From Candidatus Omnitrophota bacterium (GTDB lineage Bacteria > Omnitrophota > Gorgyraeia > Zapsychrales > Fredricksoniimonadaceae), in NCBI GenBank assembly GCA_015232565.1, contig JADFZK010000015.1, positions 1 through 55,656 of the forward strand: a stretch of 55,656 nt of DNA. Direction: 5' to 3'. Under the pieces are notes generated by a model. It searched no databases and was not told the DNA's origin. It saw only the letters and a program-made list of their open reading frames with translations. Made by a program: the position numbers and the translations under genes. Positions 17,739 through 25,827 of this stretch are shown here, piece by piece. Every line of letters starts with the position of its first letter. The stretch's first letter is position 1.

Positions 17739-17815
17739 CCATTTTTCTTCCACTAGCGGTAAATTTCTTTCCCTTAGGGAGAAATTTACCGCAATATGAG
17801 AAAAGAAAAATGGTG
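17737..17815 (+). other. Long two-part stem-loop from the tRNA-Val 3' end
   Basis: Outer arms of 13 bp: CACCATTTTTCTT (17737-17749) with AAGAAAAATGGTG (17803-17815). Inner arms of 13 bp: GCGGTAAATTTCT (17756-17768) with AGAAATTTACCGC (17780-17792). The 5' arm begins in the tRNA CCA region, so pairing would compete with or guide 3'-end maturation. The T5 run could instead act as a terminator. Confidence 0.65.
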
Positions 17816-18250
17816 TCCTGTGAGGGCGTCCGTCCCGAACAGGACACTTGTATTAGGATTCATTAATGTTTTATTCGATCTCAAGATCGCTTATTGGAAA
17901 TGAAGAGAAACGGTGTTCGGTGAGGGCTCCGTCCCGAACAGGACACTTGTATTAGGATTCATTAATATTTTATTCGATCTCAAGATCGCTTATTGGAAGT
18001 GAAGAAGAACGGGGTTCGGTGGGGGCGTCCGTTCCGAACAGGACACTTGTATTAGGATTCATTAATATTTTATTCGATCTCAAGATTGCTCATTGGAAAG
18101 AAGAAAAGTGGCGTCGGTGAGGGCGTCCGTCCGAACAGGACACTTGTATTAGGATTCATTAATGTTTTAATCGATCTCAAGATCGCTCATTGGAAAGAAG
18201 AATAGTTTTATCCGGTTAGGGCTTAGTCCCTAACGGACACTTGTAGTGCA
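17806..18250 (+). repeat. Tandem repeat, about 97-100 bp unit, about 4.5 copies
   Basis: The motif ggacacttgtattaggattc begins at 17842, 17941, 18041 and 18138; a shorter fifth copy (ggacacttgta) begins at 18235. Each full unit holds a hairpin just upstream (a gttcgg...ccgaac type stem) and the palindrome cgatct-ca-agatcg. In the fifth copy the hairpin has changed to gttaggg/ccctaac with pairing kept. The stretch 17816-18309 contains no credible gene. Confidence 0.85.
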
Positions 18251-18309
18251 AGAAAGATATTTTTGAGAAAATTAATTTTGATGGGTTTGTTCATCCGAAA
18301 GGTAGCTAC

Positions 18310-19035
18310 GTGGTCGCTCAGAATGTGAAGGAAGTTATTCGTAAGCTTGTGGCAATGCAGAAGATCGACGAGGAGTTATTCGCTTTCCGCCGTGAGATCC
18401 GCCAGAAACCTGAAGAACTCGCCCAGATCAAGGCGCGTTTTGATAATAAAAAAGATCTGCTGCACAAACTGGAAGCGCATGCCAAAGAGCTGGACCTGGC
18501 GCGCAAGGCCAAAGAACTTGACCTTAAGTCCAAAGAGCAGGACATGATCAAGGCGGATGTCTCTTTGATGCAGCTTAAGAACAACAAAGAGTACCAGGCC
18601 CGTTTGTTTGAGATCGAGAACATGAAGGTCGATAAGGCGGCGATCGAGGAAGATATCCTTAAGTTCATGGAGGAGTCCGAGAAAGTTGCCAAGCAGATCG
18701 AGGCGGAGAAAGCCGTGGTCGCGGTTGAGGAAAAGAAGTATCTGGCCGAGAAAGACAAAGTGGATGCTGCGGTTCAGAAGTTGACCGAAGATTCCAGCGG
18801 CCTAGAGTCCCGGCGTCGGGAAGTGATGATAGCGATCGATAAGGAGCCCCTGGCGCTTTACGAGCGGATCGTCGAGAACCGCGACGGAGTGGCTATGGTG
18901 CCGGTGGTCAATAACGCCTGCGGCGGTTGTTTCATGCATTTACCCGCCCAGGTTATAAACAAGATCAAGAAATACGACGGCCTGGTGCGCTGTGAGATCT
19001 GTTCGCGCCTGCAATATCTTCAGGAAGACCTGTAA
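18310..19035 (+). CDS. Zinc-ribbon coiled-coil protein (COG1579 / CT398-like)
   Basis: A 241-aa protein with a long central coiled coil (residues about 20-170, rich in K, E, D and L). A C-terminal four-cysteine zinc ribbon has CGGCFMHL near residue 203 and CEIC near residue 229. This is the layout of the conserved COG1579 family, whose cellular role is not settled; nucleic acid or secretion-linked roles have been suggested. Start is GTG at 18310, with a poor ribosome-binding site. It is one base upstream of the RNase H gene, so the two are co-transcribed; the same pairing is common in bacteria. Confidence 0.88.
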   Translation: MVAQNVKEVIRKLVAMQKIDEELFAFRREIRQKPEELAQIKARFDNKKDLLHKLEAHAKELDLARKAKELDLKSKEQDMIKADVSLMQLKNNKEYQARLFEIENMKVDKAAIEEDILKFMEESEKVAKQIEAEKAVVAVEEKKYLAEKDKVDAAVQKLTEDSSGLESRRREVMIAIDKEPLALYERIVENRDGVAMVPVVNNACGGCFMHLPAQVINKIKKYDGLVRCEICSRLQYLQEDL

Positions 19036-19036
19036 T

Positions 19037-19447
19037 ATGCCGGTCTACGAGATCTTTACGGACGGTGCTTGCAGCGGCAATCCCGGACCGGCGGGGATCG
19101 GGGTTTATATAATGAAAGACGGCGTGGTGGTCCGCGAGGTTTCCGAAGCGATCGGGCCGGCCACGAATAATATCGCTGAGTATCGGGCTTTTATCCGCGG
19201 TCTGGAAGAAGCCGGGTTGCTGGGTGCGGAACATGTGCAATTACGCACGGACAGTCAGCTTTTGTATTTTCAGTTAAAGGGTGATTACAAAGTCAAGCAT
19301 CCGAATATGAAGCCTCTGCATGCCGAGGCTCTGCGTTTGTTGAAAGGGTTTAAAAAGGTTGAATGTAAAGTGGTGCCGCGCGAGGAGAATACTCACGCTG
19401 ACCGCCTGGCAACCTCGGCGTTGAAGCCGCAGTGTTCTTTTTTATAA
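19037..19447 (+). CDS. rnhA: Ribonuclease HI family protein
   Basis: A 136-aa enzyme expected to cleave RNA in RNA-DNA hybrids. Catalytic acidic residues are visible in FTDGACSGNPGPAG (Asp about 8), NNIAEYRA (Glu), LRTDSQLL (Asp) and THADRLA (Asp). It lacks the basic protrusion typical of E. coli RNase HI and resembles the shorter YpdQ-like subgroup. Start at 19037, one base after the previous stop. Its stop codon is followed directly by hairpin module F and then rnpB. Confidence 0.9.
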   Translation: MPVYEIFTDGACSGNPGPAGIGVYIMKDGVVVREVSEAIGPATNNIAEYRAFIRGLEEAGLLGAEHVQLRTDSQLLYFQLKGDYKVKHPNMKPLHAEALRLLKGFKKVECKVVPREENTHADRLATSALKPQCSFL

Positions 19448-19521
19448 GTCCAGATAACCCCGATGGCCAGTTGGCCATCAGGTGGTTCTCTGGATGCTTT
19501 TAAAAGAATCCTTTTAAAAGC
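19448..19521 (-). repeat. Hairpin module F (RCCTG/CGG family), filling the rnhA-rnpB gap
   Basis: Minus-strand module of 74 nt. Palindrome gcttttaaaag-aatc-cttttaaaagc (19496-19521), outer stem 19484-19495 with 19448-19459 (10 of 12 pairs), ACCTG (CAGGT at 19479-19483), inner stem ATGGCC (19463-19468 with 19473-19478) and CGG (CCG at 19460-19462). It begins right after the rnhA stop codon and ends one base before the RNase P RNA. Confidence 0.82.
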
Positions 19522-19930
19522 ATCAATCCATAGACGGTCGCCCTGATGTTTTTTCATTGGGGAGGAAAGTCCGAGCTCCACAGGGTAATGCATCCCGCTA
19601 ATACGGGACCATTGGCGGAGAGTTTTGTGAGAACAGAACTGCCGCCTTCGGGATCAGAGCCACAGAGACGAGCCTTTGGTGTCGGGGGGATTTCTTCCCG
19701 GTAAAGCGCCGCGCAAGCGGCACGCATTGAAGGGGTGAAACGAGGCAATCTCTGCATGGAGCAAGGCCAAACAGGGGGCAATGAGGTTACCCGCCTCGCG
19801 CTTCCGGGTAGGCCGCAAGAGTCCCGCGGGCAACCGGGGGAGTTAGTCAGATGGCCGTCCACCTGCGGCGCAAGTTCACGCAAGTGCCTTGTGCTTTTGG
19901 GGGAACAGAACTCGGCTTATGTGGATTGAT
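19522..19930 (+). ncRNA. rnpB: RNase P RNA, bacterial class A
   Basis: The catalytic RNA that trims tRNA 5' leaders. The diagnostic conserved segment GAGGAAAGTCCGAGCTCC is at 19561-19578 and the late conserved ACAGAACTCGGCTTATG at 19906-19922. Helix P1 is visible as ATCAATCCA (19522-19530) with TGGATTGAT (19922-19930), which sets the ends. Its 5' end abuts hairpin module F. Several short antisense or sense open frames across it are chance. Confidence 0.93.
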
Positions 19931-20003
19931 ACTTTATTTGGGGTAATATCCCGACAACGGGCAAATTTTGGTTTTTTATAAATAGTAAAACGGAGGCAGT
20001 ACA

Positions 20004-20753
20004 ATGTCAGGTCATTCAAAGTGGGCCAAGATCAAACATAAAAAGGCGATCACCGATTCCAAGCGCGGCGCCATGTTCACCAAGGTGGCACGCGAGATCA
20101 CCACGGCGGCCAAAGAAGGCGGCGGCGATCCGGATACGAACCCGCGTTTGCGCATGGCGATGACCCGCGCGCGTGGTATCGGTATGCCCGGCTCCAACGT
20201 TGAGAACGCTATTAAAAAAGGCGTGGGCGGCGGTGAGGGCGTGGTTTACGAATCTTTCACTTTCGACGCTTACGCCCCGGGCGGAGTAGCTTTGTTCATT
20301 GAAGGCCTGACTGATAACAAGAACCGTACTACCGCCGAGATCCGTACCGCGCTGACGCGCAAGAACGGCGCTTTGGCGACGCCCGGTTCGGTGGCGTTCC
20401 TTTTTAACAAAAAGGGTTTGATCACTGTTGAGACCAAGCTTATTGAAGAAGGCGCTTTAATGGACCTGGTGCTCGAGGCGGGTGCCGAGGACATGAAGAT
20501 CGAGGGTGATGCTTACGAAGTTACTACCGAGCCGATCGCTTTTGAAGGCGTGCGTTCCGCGCTGGAGAAAAAAGGCGTGGTTATGAAGTCGGCCGAAGTC
20601 ACTATGATCCCGACCATGTTAAAAGAGGTTAAGGGTTCCGAGGCCAAGAACATACTGGCGCTGGTGGAGGTCCTTGAAGAGAACGAGGACGTGCAGAACG
20701 TTTACGCCAATTTCGACATCTCCGATGAAGAGATGGCGGCGTTGGGCGAATAA
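20004..20753 (+). CDS. yebC: YebC/PmpR family protein (TACO1-like)
   Basis: A 249-aa protein with the family opening SGHSKWAKIKHKK and the GNAKWAKI-like/GVGGGEG and NKNRTTAEIR segments. Members are cytosolic; some were described as transcription regulators and more recently some as translation factors easing ribosome stalling at proline stretches. CGGAGG at 19991-19996 precedes the ATG. It is followed by ruvC after 2 bp, as in many bacteria. Confidence 0.95.
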   Translation: MSGHSKWAKIKHKKAITDSKRGAMFTKVAREITTAAKEGGGDPDTNPRLRMAMTRARGIGMPGSNVENAIKKGVGGGEGVVYESFTFDAYAPGGVALFIEGLTDNKNRTTAEIRTALTRKNGALATPGSVAFLFNKKGLITVETKLIEEGALMDLVLEAGAEDMKIEGDAYEVTTEPIAFEGVRSALEKKGVVMKSAEVTMIPTMLKEVKGSEAKNILALVEVLEENEDVQNVYANFDISDEEMAALGE

Positions 20754-20755
20754 TA

Positions 20756-21238
20756 ATGCGGGTCATGGGCGTTGATCCGGGCCTGAAGGCCACGGGCTAC
20801 GGAGTGCTGGATGTGCTGGGTGGCCGGCCCAAAGCGGTGGATGTAGGGATGATCACTCCTAACCCCAAAGATATCCTGGCCCAGAAGCTCTTTAAGATAC
20901 ACCGGCATTTAACTGATATTGTCCAGGCTTGCCGGCCGGATGTGCTGGTATTGGAAAAGCTTTATGCGCATCATGCGCATCCGGTTACGGCTTCGGTCAT
21001 GGGCCATACCCGCGGAGTGATCTGCCTGATATGCGCCGAGCAGAATATTGAGCTGGTGGAACTTAGTGTCAAGCGCGTGCGCAAAGCGGTGGTGGGTAAC
21101 GGGAATGCCACCAAACTGCAAACTCAGCGCGTGGTGGCAGGTTTTTTAAATATTGATCCCGCACGCCTTACGCTGGACGCGTCCGATGCGCTGGCGCTCG
21201 CGATGGGGCATGCGTCAATGAGCCGAGTGTTAAAATGA
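20756..21238 (+). CDS. ruvC: Holliday junction resolvase RuvC
   Basis: A 160-aa endonuclease that resolves four-way junctions with RuvAB. The RNase H-like fold shows GVDPGLKATGYGV (catalytic Asp7), LEKLYAHHAHP with the catalytic Glu, and DASDALALAMGH with the last acidic pair. It overlaps ruvA by 4 nt (ATGA). ruvB is not in the window. Confidence 0.95.
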   Translation: MRVMGVDPGLKATGYGVLDVLGGRPKAVDVGMITPNPKDILAQKLFKIHRHLTDIVQACRPDVLVLEKLYAHHAHPVTASVMGHTRGVICLICAEQNIELVELSVKRVRKAVVGNGNATKLQTQRVVAGFLNIDPARLTLDASDALALAMGHASMSRVLK

Positions 21239-21861
21239 TCGCCCGCATTAAAGGCAAAGTCGCCGAACTTAAAGATCTCGCCGTTGTCCTGGATACCGGC
21301 GGGATTTTTTATGAAGTCATTATCCCTGCATCGGTGGCCCAGCGGCTGAGCGCGCATAAAGCCGCGGACGGCACTATCACCCTGGTAACGCATCACTATT
21401 ATCAAATGACTCCTTCCAGCGCCACTCCGGTGCTGGTGGGTTTTTTCAACGACCTGGAGAAAGATTTTTTCCTGCAGTTCATCTCGGTTTCCGGTATCGG
21501 GCCCCGGGCCGCGGTTAAAGCGCTGGACCGTTCTATCAACGAGATAGCGGCGGCTATTGATAAAGGCGACAGCGCTTATTTAAAAACACTACCCGGTATC
21601 GGCCAGCAGAAGGCGCGCGATATTATTGCTAAATTGCAGGGCAAGGTGAGCCGTTTCGGCCTTATTCCGGATACCGGAGTGAAAAGAGAACTGTCGAGCG
21701 CTCCGGCTTTTAAGGATGAGGCGGTGGAGGTGTTATTGCAGTTGCAGTATAAGAAAGCCGAGGCTGAGGTTATGATAGCCAAGGCGCTGGAACGTAACAG
21801 CGCTATTAACTCGACCGAGGAATTGTTGAACGCAATTTATTCACAAAAGGCGGCACGCTAA
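21235..21861 (+). CDS. ruvA: Holliday junction branch migration protein RuvA
   Basis: A 208-aa junction-binding subunit. It has an N-terminal OB-fold (MIARIKGKVAEL), then two helix-hairpin-helix motifs (ISVSGIGPRAAVKAL and LKTLPGIGQQKARDII), and a C-terminal domain that would contact RuvB. It overlaps ruvC and shares one base with scpB (TAATG type junction), so all are translationally coupled. Confidence 0.95.
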   Translation: MIARIKGKVAELKDLAVVLDTGGIFYEVIIPASVAQRLSAHKAADGTITLVTHHYYQMTPSSATPVLVGFFNDLEKDFFLQFISVSGIGPRAAVKALDRSINEIAAAIDKGDSAYLKTLPGIGQQKARDIIAKLQGKVSRFGLIPDTGVKRELSSAPAFKDEAVEVLLQLQYKKAEAEVMIAKALERNSAINSTEELLNAIYSQKAAR

Positions 21862-22664
21862 TGGACGGGATCCAGCTGGAGCATCTTAAGGGCGCGGTGG
21901 AGGCATTGTTGTTCGTGAGCGAGAAACCGGTCACGGTCGATCAGTTTAAGGATGCCATCCCGGGTTCACAGGGCGCTGATCTGAAAGAAGCGGTCAAGGC
22001 TTTGCAGGTTGATTATTCCGGCGCTGGCCGCGGGATCGTTATCTGCGAGATCGCCAATGGCTATCAAATGTTGTCCTCCCAGGTTTATTCCGGGTATATC
22101 CGGGAATTTTATAAGACGCGCCATAAAGAAAAACTTTCCCGTCCGGCTTTGGAATCGCTGGCTATTATTGCGTATAAACAGCCGGTCTCCCGTACCGACG
22201 TAGAGATCATCCGAGGCGTTAACTCTGACGGCGTGGTAATGCATTTGCTTAACAAGGGGCTTATCAAGATCGCCGGCCGTAAGGAAGTGCCGGGCCGGCC
22301 TTATGTATATGGCACCACTACGCAGTTCCTGGAATATTTTGGTTTGCGTTCCCTGGAAGACCTGCCGAAACTGGAAGAGTTTCCGGCTTTGATGGCCAGG
22401 GATAATGCGGTGGCGGCTACACCGGTGGCGGAAGCGCCGGCCAGCCCTCCTTCGGTCGAGACTGAGCGGCAATTGCAGGAAGAGCTGGCCAGGGTGCGTA
22501 CCAAGCTTGACATTGAACAGCTGGAAAAAGAAACGCGCGGCCTGCCGGAGCTTTCGGATCCCGCGGGGACCGGTTTGGAACAGACGGGTGAATCCAGCGG
22601 CCAGTCCAGGCTGATGGGCGAGAACGGGGAGGATGTCCATGGACCTGACACATCTGCGCAATAA
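21861..22664 (+). CDS. scpB: Segregation and condensation protein B
   Basis: A 267-aa ScpB homologue, the winged-helix partner of the Smc-ScpA condensin. The signature LESLAIIAYKQPVSRTDVE is at about residues 98-116, followed by IRGVNSDGVVMHLL and GRPYVYGTT. The C-terminal 75 residues are low complexity and poorly conserved. scpA, usually adjacent, is absent here. Its end overlaps the start of pheA by about 26 nt. Confidence 0.92.
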   Translation: MDGIQLEHLKGAVEALLFVSEKPVTVDQFKDAIPGSQGADLKEAVKALQVDYSGAGRGIVICEIANGYQMLSSQVYSGYIREFYKTRHKEKLSRPALESLAIIAYKQPVSRTDVEIIRGVNSDGVVMHLLNKGLIKIAGRKEVPGRPYVYGTTTQFLEYFGLRSLEDLPKLEEFPALMARDNAVAATPVAEAPASPPSVETERQLQEELARVRTKLDIEQLEKETRGLPELSDPAGTGLEQTGESSGQSRLMGENGEDVHGPDTSAQ

Positions 22665-23700
22665 GATCGACGATATCGACAGCGAGATCGTGCGCCTGCT
22701 TAACGACCGGGCCCGGGTTTCGTTGGAAGTTGGGCAGGCCAAGCTTAAAAGCAACAAAAGTATTTATGCGCCGGACCGGGAGCGTCAGGTTTTGGACCGC
22801 ATCAAGGCCCGCAATAAAGGCCCTATGCCGCACTCCGCATTTGAGGCGGTTTATCGTGAGGTGATGTCGGCTTCTATTTCGCTGGAGAAATCCCTGGGCA
22901 TTGCTTATTTGGGTGCGGAAGGTTCCAATTCGCACGCCGCGGCGGTCCATAAGTTCGGTTCCCAGGTTAATTATCGCGGCCAGGCCAGTATTGCGGATGT
23001 GTTCCGGGCGGTTGAGAATGGCGAGTGCGATTACGGTATTGTGCCTATTGAAAATTCGGTGGAAGGTTCGGTAACGCCCACAGCGGACCGGTTGACAGAA
23101 TCCGACCTGCAGATCTGTGCGCAGGTGACCATTAAAGTTTCGCATAATCTGCTGGCTAATGGGCCGCTTAAGGATATAAAGAAGGTTTATTCCAATCCCC
23201 AGGTGCTGGCGCAGTGCCGCAACTGGCTGTTGGCTAATTTGCCGCCGGAGAGAGTCAAGCAGATCAGTGTGGCGGCCACTACCGATGCCGCCCTGGCCGC
23301 CGCCGGAGAAAAGAACGCCGCAGCGCTGGCTTCTTTGGAGTGCGCGCGTATTTACGGGCTTAAAGTGGTGCAGGCCAATATTCAGGATGTGGCGCATAAT
23401 GCCACGCGATTTTATATCATCGGCCATGAGTCGGCCCGCCCTACCGGGCGCGACCGGACTTCGATAGTGTTTTCCATAAAGGATAGTGCGGGTGTGCTCT
23501 ACCGGATGCTGGAACCTTTTGCCCGTAATACCATTAATTTAACGCGCATTGAATCCCGCCCGATCAAGAAAAAGGCCTGGGATTATTATTTCTTCGTGGA
23601 CCTCGAAGGCCATCAGCAGGATCTCAAGGTTAAGAAAGCGCTGGCCAGGCTGGAAGCCATGTGCAAGTTCCTGAAAGTGCTGGGTTCTTATCCGGCTTAA
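22639..23700 (+). CDS. pheA: Bifunctional chorismate mutase / prephenate dehydratase
   Basis: Converts chorismate to prephenate and on to phenylpyruvate. The 353-aa protein has an AroQ-type mutase domain (residues 1-85: LRNKIDDIDSEIVRLLNDRA), a dehydratase domain (about 90-265: YLGAEGSNSHAA, PIENSVEGSV and the catalytic NATRFYII) and a C-terminal ACT domain (ESRPIKKKAWDYYFF) for phenylalanine feedback. The ATG at 22639 is preferred over 22633 because GGGGAGG (22626-22632) would touch the latter. Confidence 0.95.
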   Translation: MDLTHLRNKIDDIDSEIVRLLNDRARVSLEVGQAKLKSNKSIYAPDRERQVLDRIKARNKGPMPHSAFEAVYREVMSASISLEKSLGIAYLGAEGSNSHAAAVHKFGSQVNYRGQASIADVFRAVENGECDYGIVPIENSVEGSVTPTADRLTESDLQICAQVTIKVSHNLLANGPLKDIKKVYSNPQVLAQCRNWLLANLPPERVKQISVAATTDAALAAAGEKNAAALASLECARIYGLKVVQANIQDVAHNATRFYIIGHESARPTGRDRTSIVFSIKDSAGVLYRMLEPFARNTINLTRIESRPIKKKAWDYYFFVDLEGHQQDLKVKKALARLEAMCKFLKVLGSYPA

Positions 23701-23716
23701 TTGAAGGGTGAATCTT

Positions 23717-24802
23717 ATGTTAAGCAGAGCGAACAAGAATATTCTGAAAGTAAAACCGTATGTGCCGGGCAAGCCCATTGACGAGGTGAGGCGCGAATAC
23801 GGTCTTAAGAAGGTGGTTAAGCTGGCTTCGAACGAGAATCCTTATCCGCCTTCGCCCAAGGTCCTCAAGGCTATCAGCCTGGCGGCCAAGAAGGCCAACC
23901 GTTATCCGGATGGCAGTTGTTTCGAACTGCGTCAGGAGCTGGCGCGCCGCCTTAAGCTGGAGCCGGAACAATTTGTGTTTGGCTGCGGTTCGGACGAAGT
24001 TATTGTAATGGCTATCCGCTCTTTTGTTGAGCCGGGGGATGAAGTGGTGATCGCCAAGCCGTCGTTCTTGGTTTATTCCATTGCCTCTGCCGCGGCTGGT
24101 GCGGTGCTGGTGGAAGTGCCGCTGGACGGCTTGCGTTATGACCTGCCGGCCATGAAAGCCGCGGTCAATTCCCGCACCAAGATCGTCTTTATCGGTAATC
24201 CGGATAATCCGTCGGGCTTGTACCCGACCAGCACCGAGATAGCCGAGTTCATGGAGGGCTTTCCGTCGGACGTGCTGGTGTTCTTTGACGAAGCTTATTT
24301 TGAGTTCATCACCGGCCGGGATTATTCCGATACGCTGGCGCTTTTAAAGACGCATAAGAATGTTGTAGTGGCGCGTACTTTCTCCAAAGTGTATGGTCTG
24401 GCGGGTCTGCGGATCGGTTACGGCATGGCGGACCGCGAAGTGGCCGGTTTACTGGACCGCGCGCGCGAGCCCTTTAATGTGAATTCCATCGCCCAGGCCG
24501 CGGCCCTGGCGGCGTTGAATGATGGTGGTTATTACAAGCGTATAATCAGGGAGCAGACCGGCGAGCGTACCCGTTTGTGTGAGGCGCTGGAGAAGATGGA
24601 TATGGAAGTAAGCCGGGGTTGCACGAATTTTATTCAGGTGCGCCTGCCCAGGGACAGCGGGGAAGTGGTGCTGGGGCTTATGAAAAAAGGCGTTATTGTG
24701 CGCGATATGAGTGCCTGGGGTTTGCAGAGGTATATCCGGGTCTCTATTGGCAGGCCGTCGGAGAACAACCGTTTTGTTAAGGCTTTGAAAGAGGTCCTAT
24801 GA
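23717..24802 (+). CDS. hisC: Histidinol-phosphate / aromatic aminotransferase
   Basis: A 361-aa class II PLP-dependent aminotransferase. LASNENPYPPSPKVL opens the fold, NPDNPSGLYP is the phosphate/PLP contact loop, FFDEAYFEF holds the PLP-binding Asp and Tyr, and TFSKVYGLAGLRIGYG contains the Schiff-base lysine. By family it is HisC, but it sits between pheA and aroF and no other histidine gene is near, so it may serve as the phenylalanine/tyrosine transaminase. Start at 23717 has GAAGGG 8 nt upstream. Confidence 0.88.
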   Translation: MLSRANKNILKVKPYVPGKPIDEVRREYGLKKVVKLASNENPYPPSPKVLKAISLAAKKANRYPDGSCFELRQELARRLKLEPEQFVFGCGSDEVIVMAIRSFVEPGDEVVIAKPSFLVYSIASAAAGAVLVEVPLDGLRYDLPAMKAAVNSRTKIVFIGNPDNPSGLYPTSTEIAEFMEGFPSDVLVFFDEAYFEFITGRDYSDTLALLKTHKNVVVARTFSKVYGLAGLRIGYGMADREVAGLLDRAREPFNVNSIAQAAALAALNDGGYYKRIIREQTGERTRLCEALEKMDMEVSRGCTNFIQVRLPRDSGEVVLGLMKKGVIVRDMSAWGLQRYIRVSIGRPSENNRFVKALKEVL

Positions 24803-25827
24803 TCATAGTATTGCAGCCGGGCGCGACAGAAGAGAACATCCGCCATATTCTGGAAAAGACCGAAGCGATGGGCTTGCGGGCGAATGTTTCCCGCGGCGCC
24901 GAACGCACGGTTATCGGGCTGATCGGCCCCGAAGATAAATTACAGGTCGTGCCGCTGGAAGTTTTCCCGGGTGTGGAACGGGTAATGCCGGTGCTGGCGC
25001 CTTACAAGCTGGTTTCCCGGGAGTTCAAGGGGACCGGCTCGGTGGTCAAGGTGGGCAGTGCGGCTTCGGGCCTGGCCGAGGCCGGCGGTAAACGGCTGGT
25101 GGTGATGGCGGGCCCTTGCGCGATCGAAGGCTATGATATGTTGCTGGCGATCGCCAAAAAGGTCAAGGCCGCGGGCGCTAATATGTTGCGGGGCGGGGCT
25201 TTCAAGCCGCGCACTTCGCCTTATGATTTTCAGGGCATGGGCGAGGAGGGTTTAAAGATCCTTCAGGCGGTGGGCAAAGAGGCCGGCATCGCCACGGTCA
25301 CCGAGGTCATGGACCCCCGTGATGTGGAGCTGGTGGCCAGGTACGCGGATATGTTCCAGATCGGCGCGCGCAATATGCAGAACTTCTCTTTATTGAGGGA
25401 AGTGGGTAAGGCGCGCAAGTCGGTCTTGCTCAAGCGCGGCATCAGTTCGACTATTAAGGAATGGCTGATGTCGGCGGAGTATATTCTGGCCCAGGGCAAT
25501 TATGACGTGGTCCTTTGCGAGCGCGGCATACGCACTTTCGAGACGGAAACCCGGAACACGCTGGATATAAATGCGATCCCGGTGGTTAAACAAAAGTCGC
25601 ATTTGCCGATAATAGTCGACCCCAGCCATGGCACGGGCAAGTCGTCTTTGGTAGGCAGTATTGCCAAAGCTGGTGTGGCCGCGGGAGCGGATGGTGTTTT
25701 GATCGAGGTGCACGAGTCGCCCGAGGACGCGTGGTCGGACGGGGCGCAGTGTTTGACCGGCGCCCAGTTCAAGAATTTAATGCAGGAGCTGGCCGCGGTG
25801 GCTAATGCCGTAGGAAGGGAGATCTAA
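24799..25827 (+). CDS. aroF: DAHP synthase, type I-beta (AroF/AroG family)
   Basis: Catalyses the first step of the shikimate pathway from phosphoenolpyruvate and erythrose 4-phosphate. The 342-aa enzyme has the N-terminal ferredoxin-like regulatory domain of T. maritima-type DAHP synthases (residues 1-65). The barrel shows AGPCAIE, RGGAFKPRTSPYDFQG, QIGARNMQNF, CERGIRTFE and IVDPSHGTGK. It overlaps hisC by 4 nt. Confidence 0.95.
   Translation: MIIVLQPGATEENIRHILEKTEAMGLRANVSRGAERTVIGLIGPEDKLQVVPLEVFPGVERVMPVLAPYKLVSREFKGTGSVVKVGSAASGLAEAGGKRLVVMAGPCAIEGYDMLLAIAKKVKAAGANMLRGGAFKPRTSPYDFQGMGEEGLKILQAVGKEAGIATVTEVMDPRDVELVARYADMFQIGARNMQNFSLLREVGKARKSVLLKRGISSTIKEWLMSAEYILAQGNYDVVLCERGIRTFETETRNTLDINAIPVVKQKSHLPIIVDPSHGTGKSSLVGSIAKAGVAAGADGVLIEVHESPEDAWSDGAQCLTGAQFKNLMQELAAVANAVGREI

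Noticed and set aside
17457-17866. Open frames over the tRNA region, both strands
   Set aside because: They overlap two clear tRNA genes and the hairpin modules; no family features.
17806-18250. CRISPR array
   Set aside because: Units are contiguous tandem copies of about 98 bp without unique spacers, and no cas gene is present.
19554-19929. Open frames over the RNase P RNA
   Set aside because: The region is explained by rnpB; translations show no protein family.
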